Assembly (NCBI RefSeq): GCF_023343835.1
Contig: NC_064440.1
Span: 33,053,537 to 33,117,536 of the forward strand
From: Lagopus muta
Taxonomy: Eukaryota > Chordata > Aves > Galliformes > Phasianidae
Length of the DNA: 64,000 bases
Direction: 5' to 3'
This document shows positions 1-11,709 of the stretch, piece by piece. Positions within the stretch are counted from its first letter, which is position 1. Every line of letters starts with the position of its first letter. The notes beneath the pieces were generated by a model. It did not search any database and had not been told where the DNA came from. It was given only the letters and a program-made list of their open reading frames with translations. The translations under genes and the position numbers were made by a program.

Positions 1-3000
1 GGACCTGTTTCACTGATGCCTTCTTGGTATTTAGAATCACTGCTACTCGTTAATATTAATTAGCACTCACGGTGAGGTTAATCAAATGCAAATTAAGACA
101 CTGTGTTGTGTGATAATGAAACAGGCAAAGTGCCTTTGTGGGGCTTAATGGTCATAATATTTTTCACGTATGTTAGACAGCTTAGTGTGCACAACACAGA
201 GCTGATTCCTGTATTCCTCCTGCTCTAAAACCTGCTGTTAGTCAGACACAGTTGGTGAGGAAGGATAACATTCCTCAACTGGACTAACTGAAGTAGCTGG
301 AAAAAATTTGTCTGTCTCCAGGACCTAGGGAATATTTCAGCTCTTTCTTTCACAGCAAGCCAGGGAGCCCTTGGTGTATTACACAGATGTAAGAAATAGT
401 TCTCTGCACCGCCTTGATACATTTATTAAACAGAGACTCATGTGCAAATCAGGAGAAAACAGACTTAGCCATGTGTTTATGAAGTATAGCAAACCCAATT
501 AAAAAAAAAACTTGAGAGGGGAAGAGAACCTTGCTGACATTGTTTGCCCTCTTTAGCCTCAGATTTGCCGGGCAACATAGCAGTTGCTATTTGCTTATTG
601 CCTTTGTTATAAATTTTGTGCAAATCAATTTGCCTGCGGGCTGTTAAGAAAATAACAAGTAGCTTCCAGAAAGCCAGGGATGACGCTTGTAATGAGAGCT
701 TGTGAGCAACCAGTATGGATGGGCTCGTTTTGCTAGATCCAGTCCAGTCCATCTTAAATTGATAGGGAAACTTCAACTGAATTTACTGAGGGTTGGGTCC
801 ATGCGTTTGTTGTTTGATGTCTGCATGGTACCCACAAAGGTTTTTAAATTGTTAACACTCGTAGTGTTAACTGGATGCTTTTAGACACAGTCTTGGGCTG
901 GGAGGATGGACCAGGAAGGTGATTATTCCTTTCAGAACTGTTCACTGGGGAATCTTTGACTTGCAAAGGTGAGTGATGTCTTTGACGGGTGACCTGACCG
1001 CATGCCAGTCTAAGTAATCGCTGGCTCATCACAAAATCACCAGGTGTGGGCCAGGGGGTGAAGGTTGGCAAGGTGCTCTGCTGTGCTGAATGGAGCGCAG
1101 AGGAAAGGCTGTTGTGTTTTAGAAGTGACCCAGCTGAAGGAACATCATGGCTCTGGGACCTTGTGCAAGACAGACATACACTGCACTGCAGTGTATATGT
1201 GTGCTCATCATCCAAATGGGAGACGTGGCAGGGAGTGGGGGCCAGGGAAAAGAGAAGGGGTCCTGCTGGCACCCAGCTGTGCTGTCCTGCTCACCAAGTG
1301 ATGCAGCAAATTACACAGACAGCCTGATTTCTCGTTTGTGTGAAGATCTAACCTCTGCAGATGAACAAAACCAAAAAAAGCAGTGTGTTTACAGAGGACA
1401 TCCTTACCTTGGATATGCTGGGTGCCCAGTGATGTTTTGAAGACCTGACTCAGGAAGGGTTGGAGGCAGCGACGTTTTCCTGCAGGCTTTTCCATAAGCC
1501 CTCTGGGTACAGAGCAGCTTCAGCACATTGTTTCATTTTCTCTCCTGTATGTTTTCTGAGTGCAGCTGCATGTTGCCTCTCACCTATGGGCAAGACAGCA
1601 CACAAATCACTTTTTCCAGTAATATACCATGATGGAAAGTAATGTCACGGCTTTCTGGAACTAGACACAACATTCTTGGAAGGAAATGCAGCTAATTCTA
1701 TCCAGGAATGATTTTCTTTCACAGTGTTTAAAATACCATCAATATACAAGATGCATATATCGTGATTTATTTATTTGTACTAATTACAACAAAATGTCAA
1801 ATGATGAATGCTGAACTCTTCAACCCTTCTCGTGTGACTGTTTCCATATGCTACATTTCAATTCAGTATTTGTGTCATCTCCGGGGTGGTTTTAATGCTG
1901 ATAATCTCTTTAAAGTTTAGTCAGAATTTCTTTACGCTCAATACTTTCCATTGCACAGGCATCTTTTAATTAAATACCGATTTGGTTATGTGCTTTTGTA
2001 AAGTCACCTCAAAAGATACACTGTATAGAACTGGATTTTTACTAAAAGGTAACGATGATCCCACAGCAACAAAATAGAAACCAAATGCTCCTGGAATATT
2101 TCCTCTTAGGTGGAGGGTAAGCTGGTCAGTGACTCTGACTGCTGTGCCCTCAACTGTGCTGCCAAGAAGTGAAGAGGAAAGGAGCCATTCCCAATGCTTG
2201 CTACTTGAGCCTTACTTTCCTCACTGCCATCTTATTTTAAATTTCACTTGTTCCTACATTTGTCTTCCTTCAGCTGCTGGGTTAATTTCGGTAACAGAAA
2301 TAACAACAACTAAATAACAGCAGCTTGATAACCAGCCTTTTTCTCCCGTTTTGCAGATAAGAGCTCCTGGAGTATCACTTTCTGGTGGCCTATAGCTTCC
2401 TTTCCTCCTGGCAGCCCCTCCTTTTAGGGACAGTTTGAGAAAAGCTTTTGAGGTCACCTAGCACAGCTCTTCTGTTCTTATGTTGTGTGGGCATAGCGGA
2501 AGGACATAGGAGGACCTGGGGTGGCCTGGATCCCCATGGAAGATGCATCCAGCACGATCTGTCCATGTCATTGCACTGGGTGTGCTGGGCAAAAGGCCCC
2601 AATTGGTGCAAGTGGAACAGTGCTGCTGGGCATCTGCCATGACTGAAGGGTGTGGAAGGGCCTGGAGCCAGGCTTGAGCAAGGACTGCTTCTCATGCTCG
2701 CAGGGGACAAAGAAGGGACTCCCAGAGCATTGCTAAGGGCAGAGACTCCTGTTTTGCCTTCAATTAAGATGAGGAGCATACTTGGCTTGACGGAGTAAAA
2801 AGTGTTAAGCAAAGGGATTCTACTTAACGCCAGGTATGACAGGGAGGAGATTCCCCCGCACCTCCTGCACTCACACTCTAAAGCTAAATATATGTTGGCT
2901 GCAAAGCCAGATGAGTACTCCTGCAACAACTTCAGCCCACTCAGAACCCAACTCGGCGTGTAAAGACATTTTTATCCACAAGTTGCATTGCTTAGAGCCA

Positions 3001-6000
3001 ACAACATTCTATTTGGCAAGAGTAGGAATTACAACTGTAGTCAGAAATGATTTGTGGGCCCTAACTTGTGACAACGGTGATATTTCTTCTGCTATGAAAA
3101 AGAAAAAAAGGGTCAGAAAAGTGCCGTTACAGTCAGGTATTTCTTCAATTTATTAGTATTATTATTTAGTCTGAAGAAAAATCTTGTAGCCCCCAGAAGG
3201 ACAGATAATATTAACTTCTACTAGAACAAACTGTTCGAAGTAAGGCTACATTTCTCTGTATTCCTGACCGGCCTTAAGGAATCAGTAGCCCTCAAAGCAG
3301 CCTTACAAACGTGTGTTTTAATACACTAACCATCACAGAGCAAAGAGCTGTCTCACCTGGTCAGCATGAAGAGAGTTGTGTGAAGTGATGTCCTTCTTGA
3401 GGCCTTAGGAACCTCATCCCAGACTCCAGGGGTTGCACAGTAGAAGAGTGAGGGCTCGTGTACAGTAGGCTTTTTCTGGGTGCTGCAATTGCTCTCTTCA
3501 GAAAGAGGATGAAGTTTGCATAATCATTTTTAGGGTCTCATCAGTGAAATTACAGAGGATTTTCCTTAGTCTCTGGCGTCCCAAAGCATTAGGCCCCTCC
3601 TCAGACAACCTTGAGGATTTGGCTCTGATTACTGGGAATGTATCTGAAGTACAGGAGTAGCATGAATTACAGTAAGCAGAGTTTATGTTAAGCTTCTAGT
3701 ATATGTGCTAGCATGCTTTAAACCAGTTTGGGTGTCTCCAAATGCAATGCCCAGTGCCCAAGATCTAGCTGTTGTTTAAGAGAAGCTGAATCACCAGTGC
3801 TTACTCACAGCAAAATGAGCAAATGGCTTCGTAGCAAGAGTTATAGCTGTGCTAAAAACAAAAGCCAAGAACTTAAACATAGCATTTCCAGACTGCAATT
3901 CTGTGACACTTCAATATTTAAACAAAATATTACAAAAACCTCAAAGCAAAGATCTGACATTTAAGGATAGGGCGTCAGTATTGTACTGTAGCTTTCATCA
4001 AAGATATGTGAAAATGAAAACCAGAAAATGATGCAGACTTCGTCCACATCACAAGTTGTAATGCACTGGATATAAAAGACTTTCAGAACAAAAGAACAGC
4101 ATTTTGGATAATTGCATAATAATTTACATAATTACTGCCCAAAGTCCTCTATCTGTTAATAAAGGAAGCAAAAAAGTGGACATAAAGACTGCACAGTCTC
4201 CATTATAACAACATATAGAAGCTTGTGTACACCAATGCTGCTTTCAGCTAAGACAGATTGGAGTTTGGTGAATTGACATCTAATTATTTATATCTTCAAA
4301 CCCCACATGTGAGAAAATCGCCTTGCACTAGGAACAAACCAAACAGCACTGGGAAAATCAGAATTCCCTGCTCATCTCAATCAATCGATACAGCTGGCTT
4401 TTAGCAGTTAGCAGAGGCTTGGCTGTGTACTCTGGTAACAAACGTTGCTTTTGGCTGCAACTCAGAGACTGGTCGTTGCCTATGGGGCATCGAATTCAGT
4501 GAGCTTTGAATTTGGTGACCAATTATTGTAGCTTTGTGGCTGTTCTCCTGGAACAGAGATACACACTGTCCTCCAGGTGAATCTCTGGAAAGGTAACGCA
4601 CTGAAGAAACACCCAAGGACTGCAAAGCTGCTAACAGCACCAACTGAAATGGTCAGAAGTCAGAGTGGGAAAAACCCAAACAAAAAGGATGCAATGAGTC
4701 CAAGCGGGGAAAGCATCGAAGAGAAAACAAGCAGGTGTTTTGGCACAGAAAGGGTGAAAGGAAGTGAAGTACTCTGTGCTGAGCTGATTAGGATACAGCT
4801 GACAGGAGAGGACTGGGGCAGGGAGAAATTTTAAGTGATCTTTTTGAAGCACCCAACAGTCTTGAATAATGTATGCATTTTCTCTGGATGCATTCTTTTC
4901 AATCCGTGTTGAAGCTGATTGACAGAAAGCTTGGCCACGTTGGGTTTTCGTGCATGTATTTTTATCTTTTTTTTATATATATATATAATTATTATTGTTT
5001 AAACAAATGAAAGCAGGTAAAGAAGGGGAGCAGGAAAACAGTCACAATGACTCCGGCATGTGCTCATCGGTACAAGACTCAGCCTTCTGAAGGGAAGATG
5101 CATTGTCTGAGTAATAAGTAGTTCATTACTTGGAAGCACGGTGTAACAAAGTAATCATTGCTGTTAGCTTTCTGATAGTTGTCCTCTGTGCATTTTCTAA
5201 CAAGGTATCTCAGTTCTTGTCTCTGTCACTATGCACTGATTAGGGCAGCACAGGTTTTTGTTTCCCATGTTTTTTTTGTAAAGGAGGATGCTTTTCAAAT
5301 TCAGGTAACTTGCAGCACAAAGCAGCTACTCCACCATTTAACAATGTGTAATATGGAAAACCCATGTTAACTAGACTTAGTTTCAAAGAGCAGAAGAAAT
5401 TGTGGCACAGAAAGCCTCTAATCACCAGTAACAGATGATCATTAGTTCCTTTAAGCTGCATAAATAACTCTGGGCTCATAGAACTGGAGTTCTGAAAGAA
5501 CACGGGTCACTTGCACTTCTAAAATCAAAAATGACTTTGTCAATTCTCTTCTCTCTTTTAGTACAATTTATTCCTGCCTGTGCTACAGAAATACTCCCAA
5601 TTCAGTGCATGGGGAGTCAAAATGCACCATCTGTCCAACGTTCCTGAGAAATTTCAAAGGGAACAACGGCAGAAGATATGGAGGCTGTCGTTCTTGGAAA
5701 CAGCAGCATCAGCATGGGCAGATTAACTTCTACTATCCATTGCAGTGTGCAGGCTAGACTGCATACATTATACTCCTGTCTGCAGTAGAAAACTTGTACT
5801 TCACAGCACTGTGCCCTGTAAAATCTGTACAGCCATCAACTGTACTTCTACACTGCTTACTCAAATAAGTCATTCTCTAATTTTTCCATAAGTGAATTCA
5901 AACCTATTCATACTTTGCTTGCACTCATATTGTGGCTTTTAAGAGATCGCCTTGCACGCTTTCGTGTGAAAAAGCTGCATGAAATTGAAACCAGACTAAA

Positions 6001-8480
6001 GTTAAGTAATCCTTCAAAGAATGGATTTTGGATCAGGTGATTGAATTGCACGACTGGTATTGCAGTGGTAGTTATGCTTTTAATAAAGTGCTTAGAAGAA
6101 TGAGAATCGGCAGAACTGCTGATGCAGTTAGAATCTGAAATTCTCATTTTTATGAAGTCAACTCAAAGCCTGCTTTCCAGAGACTCAGTATATTCTAGGT
6201 CTAATCCATAGAAATGTCTGGAAACGTAGAAGATTAAACACTGAATATTCTTCAGCAGAGTAGAGACAAAATAGCACTGCATCAAATAACTCACGCTTAA
6301 GTCTGACTGCTAAATATCTTACAATTCAGTTTTGCTCTTCCTGAAATTAAGGAAAAAAAAAAATAAATAAATCAAGTGAAGAAAAAAACCCAACCAACCA
6401 ACAACCTCTTTTTCTTCTGGATTGGTTTTCCGATGGTTTAAATTATGAGGATCTTTTGAGCATCAGCACAAGGACAGCAAGGAGGCAGGAATGCACAGCA
6501 GGAAGTAGAGAACAAAATTTATATTGATTTGTTTTGTCAGGGAATCATTTTTTGAATCTTCTACTGCACGTCTTAAATCACCCCTTTCTGTTACATTTAA
6601 AACCCAGCAAGGTTACAATGGCCCCCTAAGCTTTACTAATTTGGCTTTCAGAAATGTGAAGCCCTGTCGCTGCAGCTGTTTCACTGTATTTCAATCTCCA
6701 CTTGCGCTATAGCTGACTATTCTTAAATTCTTAGATGAAATTCGTTAAAATATTTTTTGAGACTTGTGTCTGTACTTAATTACTGTGATTTTTCTTCACC
6801 AAGCTCACTTTTGGCATACGTCGTTTCCTCTGATTTTGGAAAAGGAAACATACATCCATTGCACAGCAAAAGCGTAGATACGTTCAACAAAATTGAATTG
6901 CATACAATATTACACCCTTCAAAAACCTGTATGGTTACCCCCTTAGAAACTTTTATGGGACTTCTGTAACATAAATACATGCAAAAGACAAGGATACAGA
7001 ACTTCCCATTCCATTTTCTTACCGGCAAAACTGTGCACGTGAGGCCATCAGCTAAAGGAACTCTCCTTCTTGTAAGCCATTTCTGTGTCAGAATCAGCGT
7101 TTCAAGTATCCTTGATATGATTCTTAAGATAACTGCTAGCCAAATTCTGCATCTTGCTCTGTTGTTGTACAAGCAGCTGCCAGATGGTAATACAGAGAAA
7201 ATGCATTTAATGTCAGTTGCCTAACTAGAAACCAGATGGCACAGCAGAAGTTGGAACAAGGTGTTTGCCAGCTCGTTCTAGCTTCCAGCTGTGGTCCCAT
7301 GCTGCACCATGGCCATGTGGACAACGGCCTTTTCACTGTCACCATGATGTCCATATCATATTTCAGGCAAAACTGTGTGCTCGTTCAGAAAGGCGACTCG
7401 ACAGCTTTCTTTTGTCCCTTCTCCCCCAAAGATGCACTGAAGACAACGAGGAATGTACATGCAAAAGTTCGAGGGTCAGCACATTATTTGTTGTCTGTTG
7501 TAATGAAGCACGGGAACTGGACACCTGGAGATCTTCTTGCAAGGGCCTGAAAGTCATTGGAAGCAGCTTGGATGGACGGTCTGGTTTTGTAACTCAACTT
7601 CTCAGAAGTGTTGTTGGTTTTGCTTGGTGGATATTTTGCTCTGAACAAGACAGTGCCTCATGCTTCTTCAGCCAATGGAAGAGCATCTGGCTTTTCAAGC
7701 TTGGGAGTAGCAGCAACACTTTCTGGAGCATTGCAGATTACCCACCAACCATCTTTTCAAATAATAAAACTTTCCTGGCTGAGATGCAGCTGAGGTGCAT
7801 AGTCTTTGCCGTGTGAGAAAAGTAAACAGCCTGTCTAATGAAATGCTCCAGCTCCAGCGGATGCTGCTTCCACGTCTTCCTCATGAGAAGGTAGGGGACA
7901 GAGTAACAACACTGGTTATTCTATTTGGGAGAAGATAATCATTTATAACTCAGGCTGCTACAGGGCTATAAAGCAGGGTGAATCAGGGGTCCAAATGCAG
8001 GACAACTACAAAGAACTCTGTCATCACTAAAAGCCTCCTAGAAGTTTTCATTACACTTGGCAATCAGTCAAATGTTATTTAAAGATTCGCTCTTTGTTAT
8101 TAGCCGTAATTTACATTGATTCCATTCTTGATGGTTGGTTATGCCTCTATCTTTGCTCATTCTTTCTTATCAAGTCTGTTCCCCGTGTGCTTTGATCGCA
8201 TTTAACCATTCCTGTAATAAACAAGAGGACTGAGATCCTTTTGTCCTTCCCATTAATTGTTGTTCCTTTTGATCCCTCTTTAAGTAGTTCTCCAAGCCCT
8301 TCTAAAGCTTGCACCAGTTGTGTTCAATTGGGGATACCATGCGCTGACACGTTTTAGGGGGGTGGTCAAGACTAGGGAAAAATTTATAGGGACTGCAGAG
8401 GGAGATGAGACTGAAGCAGAGAAGGGAACTGCTCAGCACTTCCTTACGCGATGCCTCCTTCCCAAGTGATTCCCAGTCAG
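1..8480. other. Upstream intergenic sequence with no supportable gene
   Basis: I find no CpG-rich start, conserved protein or spliced gene structure in this stretch. Several open frames exist, the longest being 2390-2929 on the minus strand and 7265-7816 on the plus strand. Both lack an ATG at their 5' end and resemble nothing I know. Small features include a perfect octamer ATGCAAAT at 86-93, a near-perfect palindrome at 1176-1196 and a short TA tract at about 4973-4988. In mammals IKZF2 lies on this side of SPAG16, but none of its zinc-finger coding sequence is visible here. No clear CR1 copy was recognised in this interval. Confidence 0.6.
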
Positions 8481-8675
8481 AAAGTTCCCAGCAAAAAGCC
8501 GGTAGGAGGCTCCACGGAAACAGAGGCGTCTCCCGCCCCGCAGCGCTGCTCCTGAGCCGCCCAAAGAAGCACGGCGCGAGCAGCTCCGCCTCGCGCTCAG
8601 CCCGCGCGCCCCGCCGCGGGACTAAGGCGGGAAACCGGAGGGGCAGCGAGCGACATCTCGAGTCACGCCGCCCCC

Positions 8676-8685
8676 TCTCGCGAGA
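8676..8685. promoter_or_regulatory. CGCG element (TCTCGCGAGA), BANP-type site
   Basis: The palindrome TCTCGCGAGA is present in full, and one extra pair on each side gives CTCTCGCGAGAG at 8675-8686. This 10-mer is a known core-promoter motif in vertebrate CpG islands, bound in a methylation-sensitive way by BANP and earlier attributed to ZBTB33 (Kaiso). It lies 36 bp upstream of the SPAG16 start codon. Occupancy is inferred from the motif alone. Confidence 0.75.
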
Positions 8686-8691
8686 GCAGCG

Positions 8692-8704
8692 GCGCCCAGG
8701 CAAC
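8692..8704 (+). promoter_or_regulatory. X-box-like RFX site
   Basis: GCGCCC-A-GGCAAC fits the X-box pattern GTNRCC(N0-3)RGYAAC, with a perfect right half-site GGCAAC and two mismatches in the left half. RFX-family factors drive ciliary and axonemal genes through such sites, usually close to the start. SPAG16 is axonemal, so the site is functionally plausible. It lies 17 bp before the ATG and 6 bp after the CGCG element. Confidence 0.5.
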
Positions 8705-8721
8705 GGTGGGACGCTGCAGCG

Positions 8722-8791
8722 ATGGAGGCGGAGGAGGCGGAGGAGGAGGAGGAGGCGGCGGCGGGCTCTGAGGCGTCGGTCTACCTGCAGA
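8722..8791 (+). CDS. SPAG16: SPAG16 exon 1: start codon and acidic N-terminus
   Basis: The exon encodes residues 1-23 plus the first base of codon 24. The ATG has G at -3 and G at +4, and an in-frame TAA at 8623-8625 lies upstream with no intervening ATG, which fixes this start. Residues 2-14 are almost all Glu and Ala, encoded by a GGA/GGC repeat that is probably variable in length. The exon ends in ...VYLQ, aligning with the mammalian segment before the conserved ITIT stretch. The donor reads GTATCCTT, the minor-spliceosome consensus, and is used in phase 1. The boundary rests on frame continuity with exon 2 as well as on the donor. Confidence 0.88.
8724..8765 (+). repeat. GGA/GGC trinucleotide-type repeat inside exon 1
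   Basis: The run consists of GGA and GGC units immediately after the ATG and encodes the Glu/Ala-rich N-terminus. Such tracts slip readily during replication, and GGA repeats can adopt G-quadruplex structures, here on the coding strand of the promoter-proximal exon. The effect on expression is unknown. Confidence 0.8.
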
Positions 8792-9866
8792 GTATCCTTC
8801 TGCCCCGCCGCAGGGTGCTCCCCTCGCCTGAGGCGGGCGGGCTTCGGGCTTTGCCGCCCCCTCGGTGCCCCTCTGTGCCCTCAGCTGACGGCCCGGGGCG
8901 GGAGCTGACCTCGTGGAGCTGTGAGGAAGGGACGAAGGAAAATGTTACGGGGTAGCGCTGGGAAGGGTGAACGTGCGGTTGTTGCTGCGTTGAGGCACCC
9001 CGACTGAGCCTCGGGGTAACGTTATCCCCTGTGGGGCTGAAAAGTGAAAATTCTTTACTGGAAGCCTCTCGTTGCCTCTTGTGTGTTAGTGTTGGTGGTG
9101 AAACACCACAGAGCTGCCGGTTCCACGTGGCGCTTTGGGTCAGATCATCCTCATTTCGTCAGGCACTGCCAATAGTGTAGCTCTCTTGCTAGGGTTAGGA
9201 TGTAAGCCCATTAAAAAAGGAAAAAAGCTGCTTGGTGAGCTGAACAAAGTGCTCTGTCATTACGTGTTTAAACCAATCCAACAGCAACACAGCGTTTGTC
9301 GGGGGAACGTCGTGGTTTTAAAGCTGTTAAAACGGTGTTCTGTGGTGTAATTGTATGCCTGGCTATCAGTATTTTTCATGTAAAGGTTTAGTCTGTGCGC
9401 TGTTGTTTGCATTGGTGCAAGGAAACAGCTTTTCCTTGTTTTCTTCTGAAAGTGTTTTACTTGTGAAGGTGTACTGTGGGTAGAGCTGCACTGTAAGATC
9501 TGATAACTGTGGAAAGCAGCAGTCAAAGGGGGAGTCTGAGCTGAAGAACCGCCTGCAGGCCATGCAAAAGATAGCTTTAGAGAAAAAAGTCTGAAAAGAC
9601 TAGTAAACACGGTGTGGATAAGTTGGGATGTCAAAAATGTGGTTTAAATGGCCTTTATTTAAACTAATGTTGATAAATACTTTACTATGAAGTGATGAAG
9701 GGGCTTAGGAATCCCAGAGAAGCGTTCAGATGTTTAGCTTTTAACATACATATCTGCATATTCATGTATATGGGAATAATCATGGAGTTCATTCAGAAAT
9801 GTACCCGGGTGGTCACGCTGTGTGATGTGACCATTCTGTAAAGGGAGTGTGTCTGGTTAGTGGTGG

Positions 9867-9900
9867 AATATCCTAAGAAAAAAGGAAGTCTTAGGATATT
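9867..9900. repeat. Perfect inverted repeat, 12-bp arms and 10-nt loop
   Basis: AATATCCTAAGA at 9867-9878 and TCTTAGGATATT at 9889-9900 are exact reverse complements, separated by ten purine bases. It could form a hairpin in DNA or pre-mRNA. It is too short for a standard microRNA precursor. Confidence 0.9.
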
Positions 9901-11690
9901 ACCCTAACTTGACAGTATTGATGTGTCTTTGTCTCACGTTCCCATCTGTTGCTGTCCCTGGCTTTAGAACGATAATGGAAAGCTATTCCTTGCTTTCACT
10001 GTGCATTTGTGCCTTGCTGTCATTCTCATTTTCTTATGTAATTAGCAGTTCAGATGGGTATTTCTCTCTGTGTTGAATGTACAAAGTGTAGGGATTGGGA
10101 TTTGTTTCACTGCCATGTGGTCAGACCCTGCTCCTCAGTGTTCCTGTTGTTTGCGGGAGCTGGCAGACAGCTGCAGTCCACCCTTATGCCCCGGGTCCCT
10201 GGCTGTTAGCCCACCTTGGTTGGGATGCAGCTCCTGAAAGTCTTGCCGTAACATAAACCTTCACCATCTCAGTTCTCTTACATCATCCTGATGGGTGCGC
10301 ACATATCCTGGAATACTGTGCTGAGAAAAAGTGCATTAATTGAACTGTATGCTTTATTTCATCTGCCACTGAAGTTGAAATTCACGATCCAGATTACTTG
10401 TGTAATGGAGAACAGATGTAGACCTGCTGAAGCTCATCACTGGAGGGTGGGGCTCCTGTTGTTTTTATTTGCTTTTCCCCCTGAAAGAAAACACGATAAC
10501 CTTTTTATTTTATGACTTCCTGCACAGTTCAGGTGTTAGAATTTAAATTTGAGAATCATTCCAGTTAGAGAACGAAGTTTTTACAGAGGAAGAAACCTGA
10601 GGTGCAGAGAGGCTGTGACTTGCATTTGAGTCTTCTGTTCCACATCTGCAGTAATTAGGGAAGAAAATATGAGGGCATGTCAAACAGGTGTTTGCCTTTA
10701 CATACCTAAGCCTACGTGGGAAGCTTACAAGAAGCATTCATGCCAGCTTCCTATTTATGTATAAGGTTTTTGTAGAAAGCATGTGGTGTAATTGTGCAGT
10801 TCTAGATACGCAGATGTGCTTTGACTTGATTACTGGAAGTTAGACCTTTATTCACACAGAGATTTGACTTTTTTTTTGGTTTGTTTAGAAAGGAAAATGA
10901 TGCCTTTCTAACTGTCACCTTAAGACTCAGGTCTTTGCAAACAAAAGGTGGTTATTTCTTTAGGGGTAAGGCACGTGAGCCTTCTGGATGGTTGCAGTTC
11001 AGCTGATAACTTGCATGCTGCAGTGCTGGGATCTTGAATCCAGGTTGAACTTTTGTATGTATTGCACTGTACAAACTGTAGCAAAAAGCTGTGTTGTTGT
11101 GTATTTTTTGCCTTGTTTGTTTTAGTTGAAGACTTCAGATTAGGGAAGTGATATTAAGCTAGAAAATCCTGGCTTTTTTCCCCATTTTCATTTTCTTTTG
11201 TAAAAAGAAGTTACCACTTAAAATAACTGTGTGTGAAGCAGTGAATTGCCAACTGTTCTTTAGAAGTTAATTCTAGTTTATTTACGTGGGTCATTTGTAG
11301 GCTAACTGATTTCCTAGGGAAACAGCCGTGCATCTTACAGAAAACATTTTGGTTAGACTTCCCAGAGCTGCCAGGCTGGTGGATGAGGTGTTTATTTTAG
11401 TTTTGTTTCACACCATTTGTTATTTTAATGAGAAGTCTGGCTCTGAAGCATTTGGGGGAACTGTAAATAATTTGCAGTGGATTTTTACCGTTTCAGGATT
11501 CACTTCTCTTTGTACTGTGGATGTGCTGAGGTTATTATTTAAGGCTCTTGCTTCGGCTTTGGTGAAGTATTCAGTGTTTGATCTCTGATGTTCAGTTTTG
11601 CACTCGCCTCCATTTGGTGTGGTTAAGAGCAGGGCTGAGGGTGCTCATCACAGCTGGTTGTCCTTTGGTGTGCGTGCCTCGAACGTTTCA

Positions 11691-11709
11691 GCCTTAACAA
11701 AACCTGCAG
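11691..11709 (+). promoter_or_regulatory. SPAG16: U12 branch site and acceptor of intron 1
   Basis: The segment reads GCCTTAACAAAACCTGCAG. It holds the branch motif CCTTAAC and the acceptor AG at 11708-11709, spaced as in minor-class introns. This pairs with the GTATCCTT donor at 8792. Confidence 0.8.

Larger units (their letters stand above)
8480..8960 (+). promoter_or_regulatory. SPAG16: CpG island promoter of SPAG16
   Basis: This is the only long GC- and CpG-dense stretch in an otherwise AT-rich window, and it surrounds the first coding exon. It contains a perfect TCTCGCGAGA element, an X-box-like site, an E2F-like GGCGGGAAA at 8626-8634 and several GC boxes. There is no TATA box at a sensible distance from the start codon, so dispersed TATA-less initiation is likely. 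The transcription start cannot be placed from sequence alone. Bidirectional activity is possible, but I see no coding gene leaving on the minus strand. Confidence 0.85.
8792..11709 (+). other. SPAG16: SPAG16 intron 1, predicted U12-type (minor spliceosome)
   Basis: The 5' splice site is GTATCCTTCT, matching the U12 consensus RTATCCTTT at the first eight positions. The 3' end has CCTTAAC at 11692-11698, a core U12 branch motif (consensus TTCCTTAAC), with the branch adenosine about 12 nt before the AG, within the expected 10-18 nt. No long polypyrimidine tract lies between branch and AG, again typical of U12 introns. The intron also carries a perfect 12-bp hairpin at 9867-9900. No other gene or recognisable transposon was found in it. 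Confidence 0.85.

Noticed and set aside
844..1272. 142-codon minus-strand open frame
   Set aside because: Overlapping frames are open on both strands and no protein resemblance is seen; treated as compositional.
2390..2929. 179-codon minus-strand open frame
   Set aside because: Its 5' codon is TTG, the opposite strand is also open in places, and the Cys/Ser/Pro-rich product resembles no known family, including the IKZF2 zinc fingers I specifically looked for.
7265..7816. 183-codon plus-strand open frame upstream of the promoter
   Set aside because: It begins with TTG rather than ATG, has no motif or family resemblance, no CpG island or splice support, and no sign of a mobile element.
8405..8908. 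167-codon open frame over the CpG island, Arg/Ser-rich
   Set aside because: It is out of frame with the SPAG16 exon 1 reading frame, its composition reflects GC-rich repeat DNA, and it resembles no protein.
9189..9198. TTAGGG telomere-like word
   Set aside because: Only a single degenerate unit is present, not an interstitial telomeric array.
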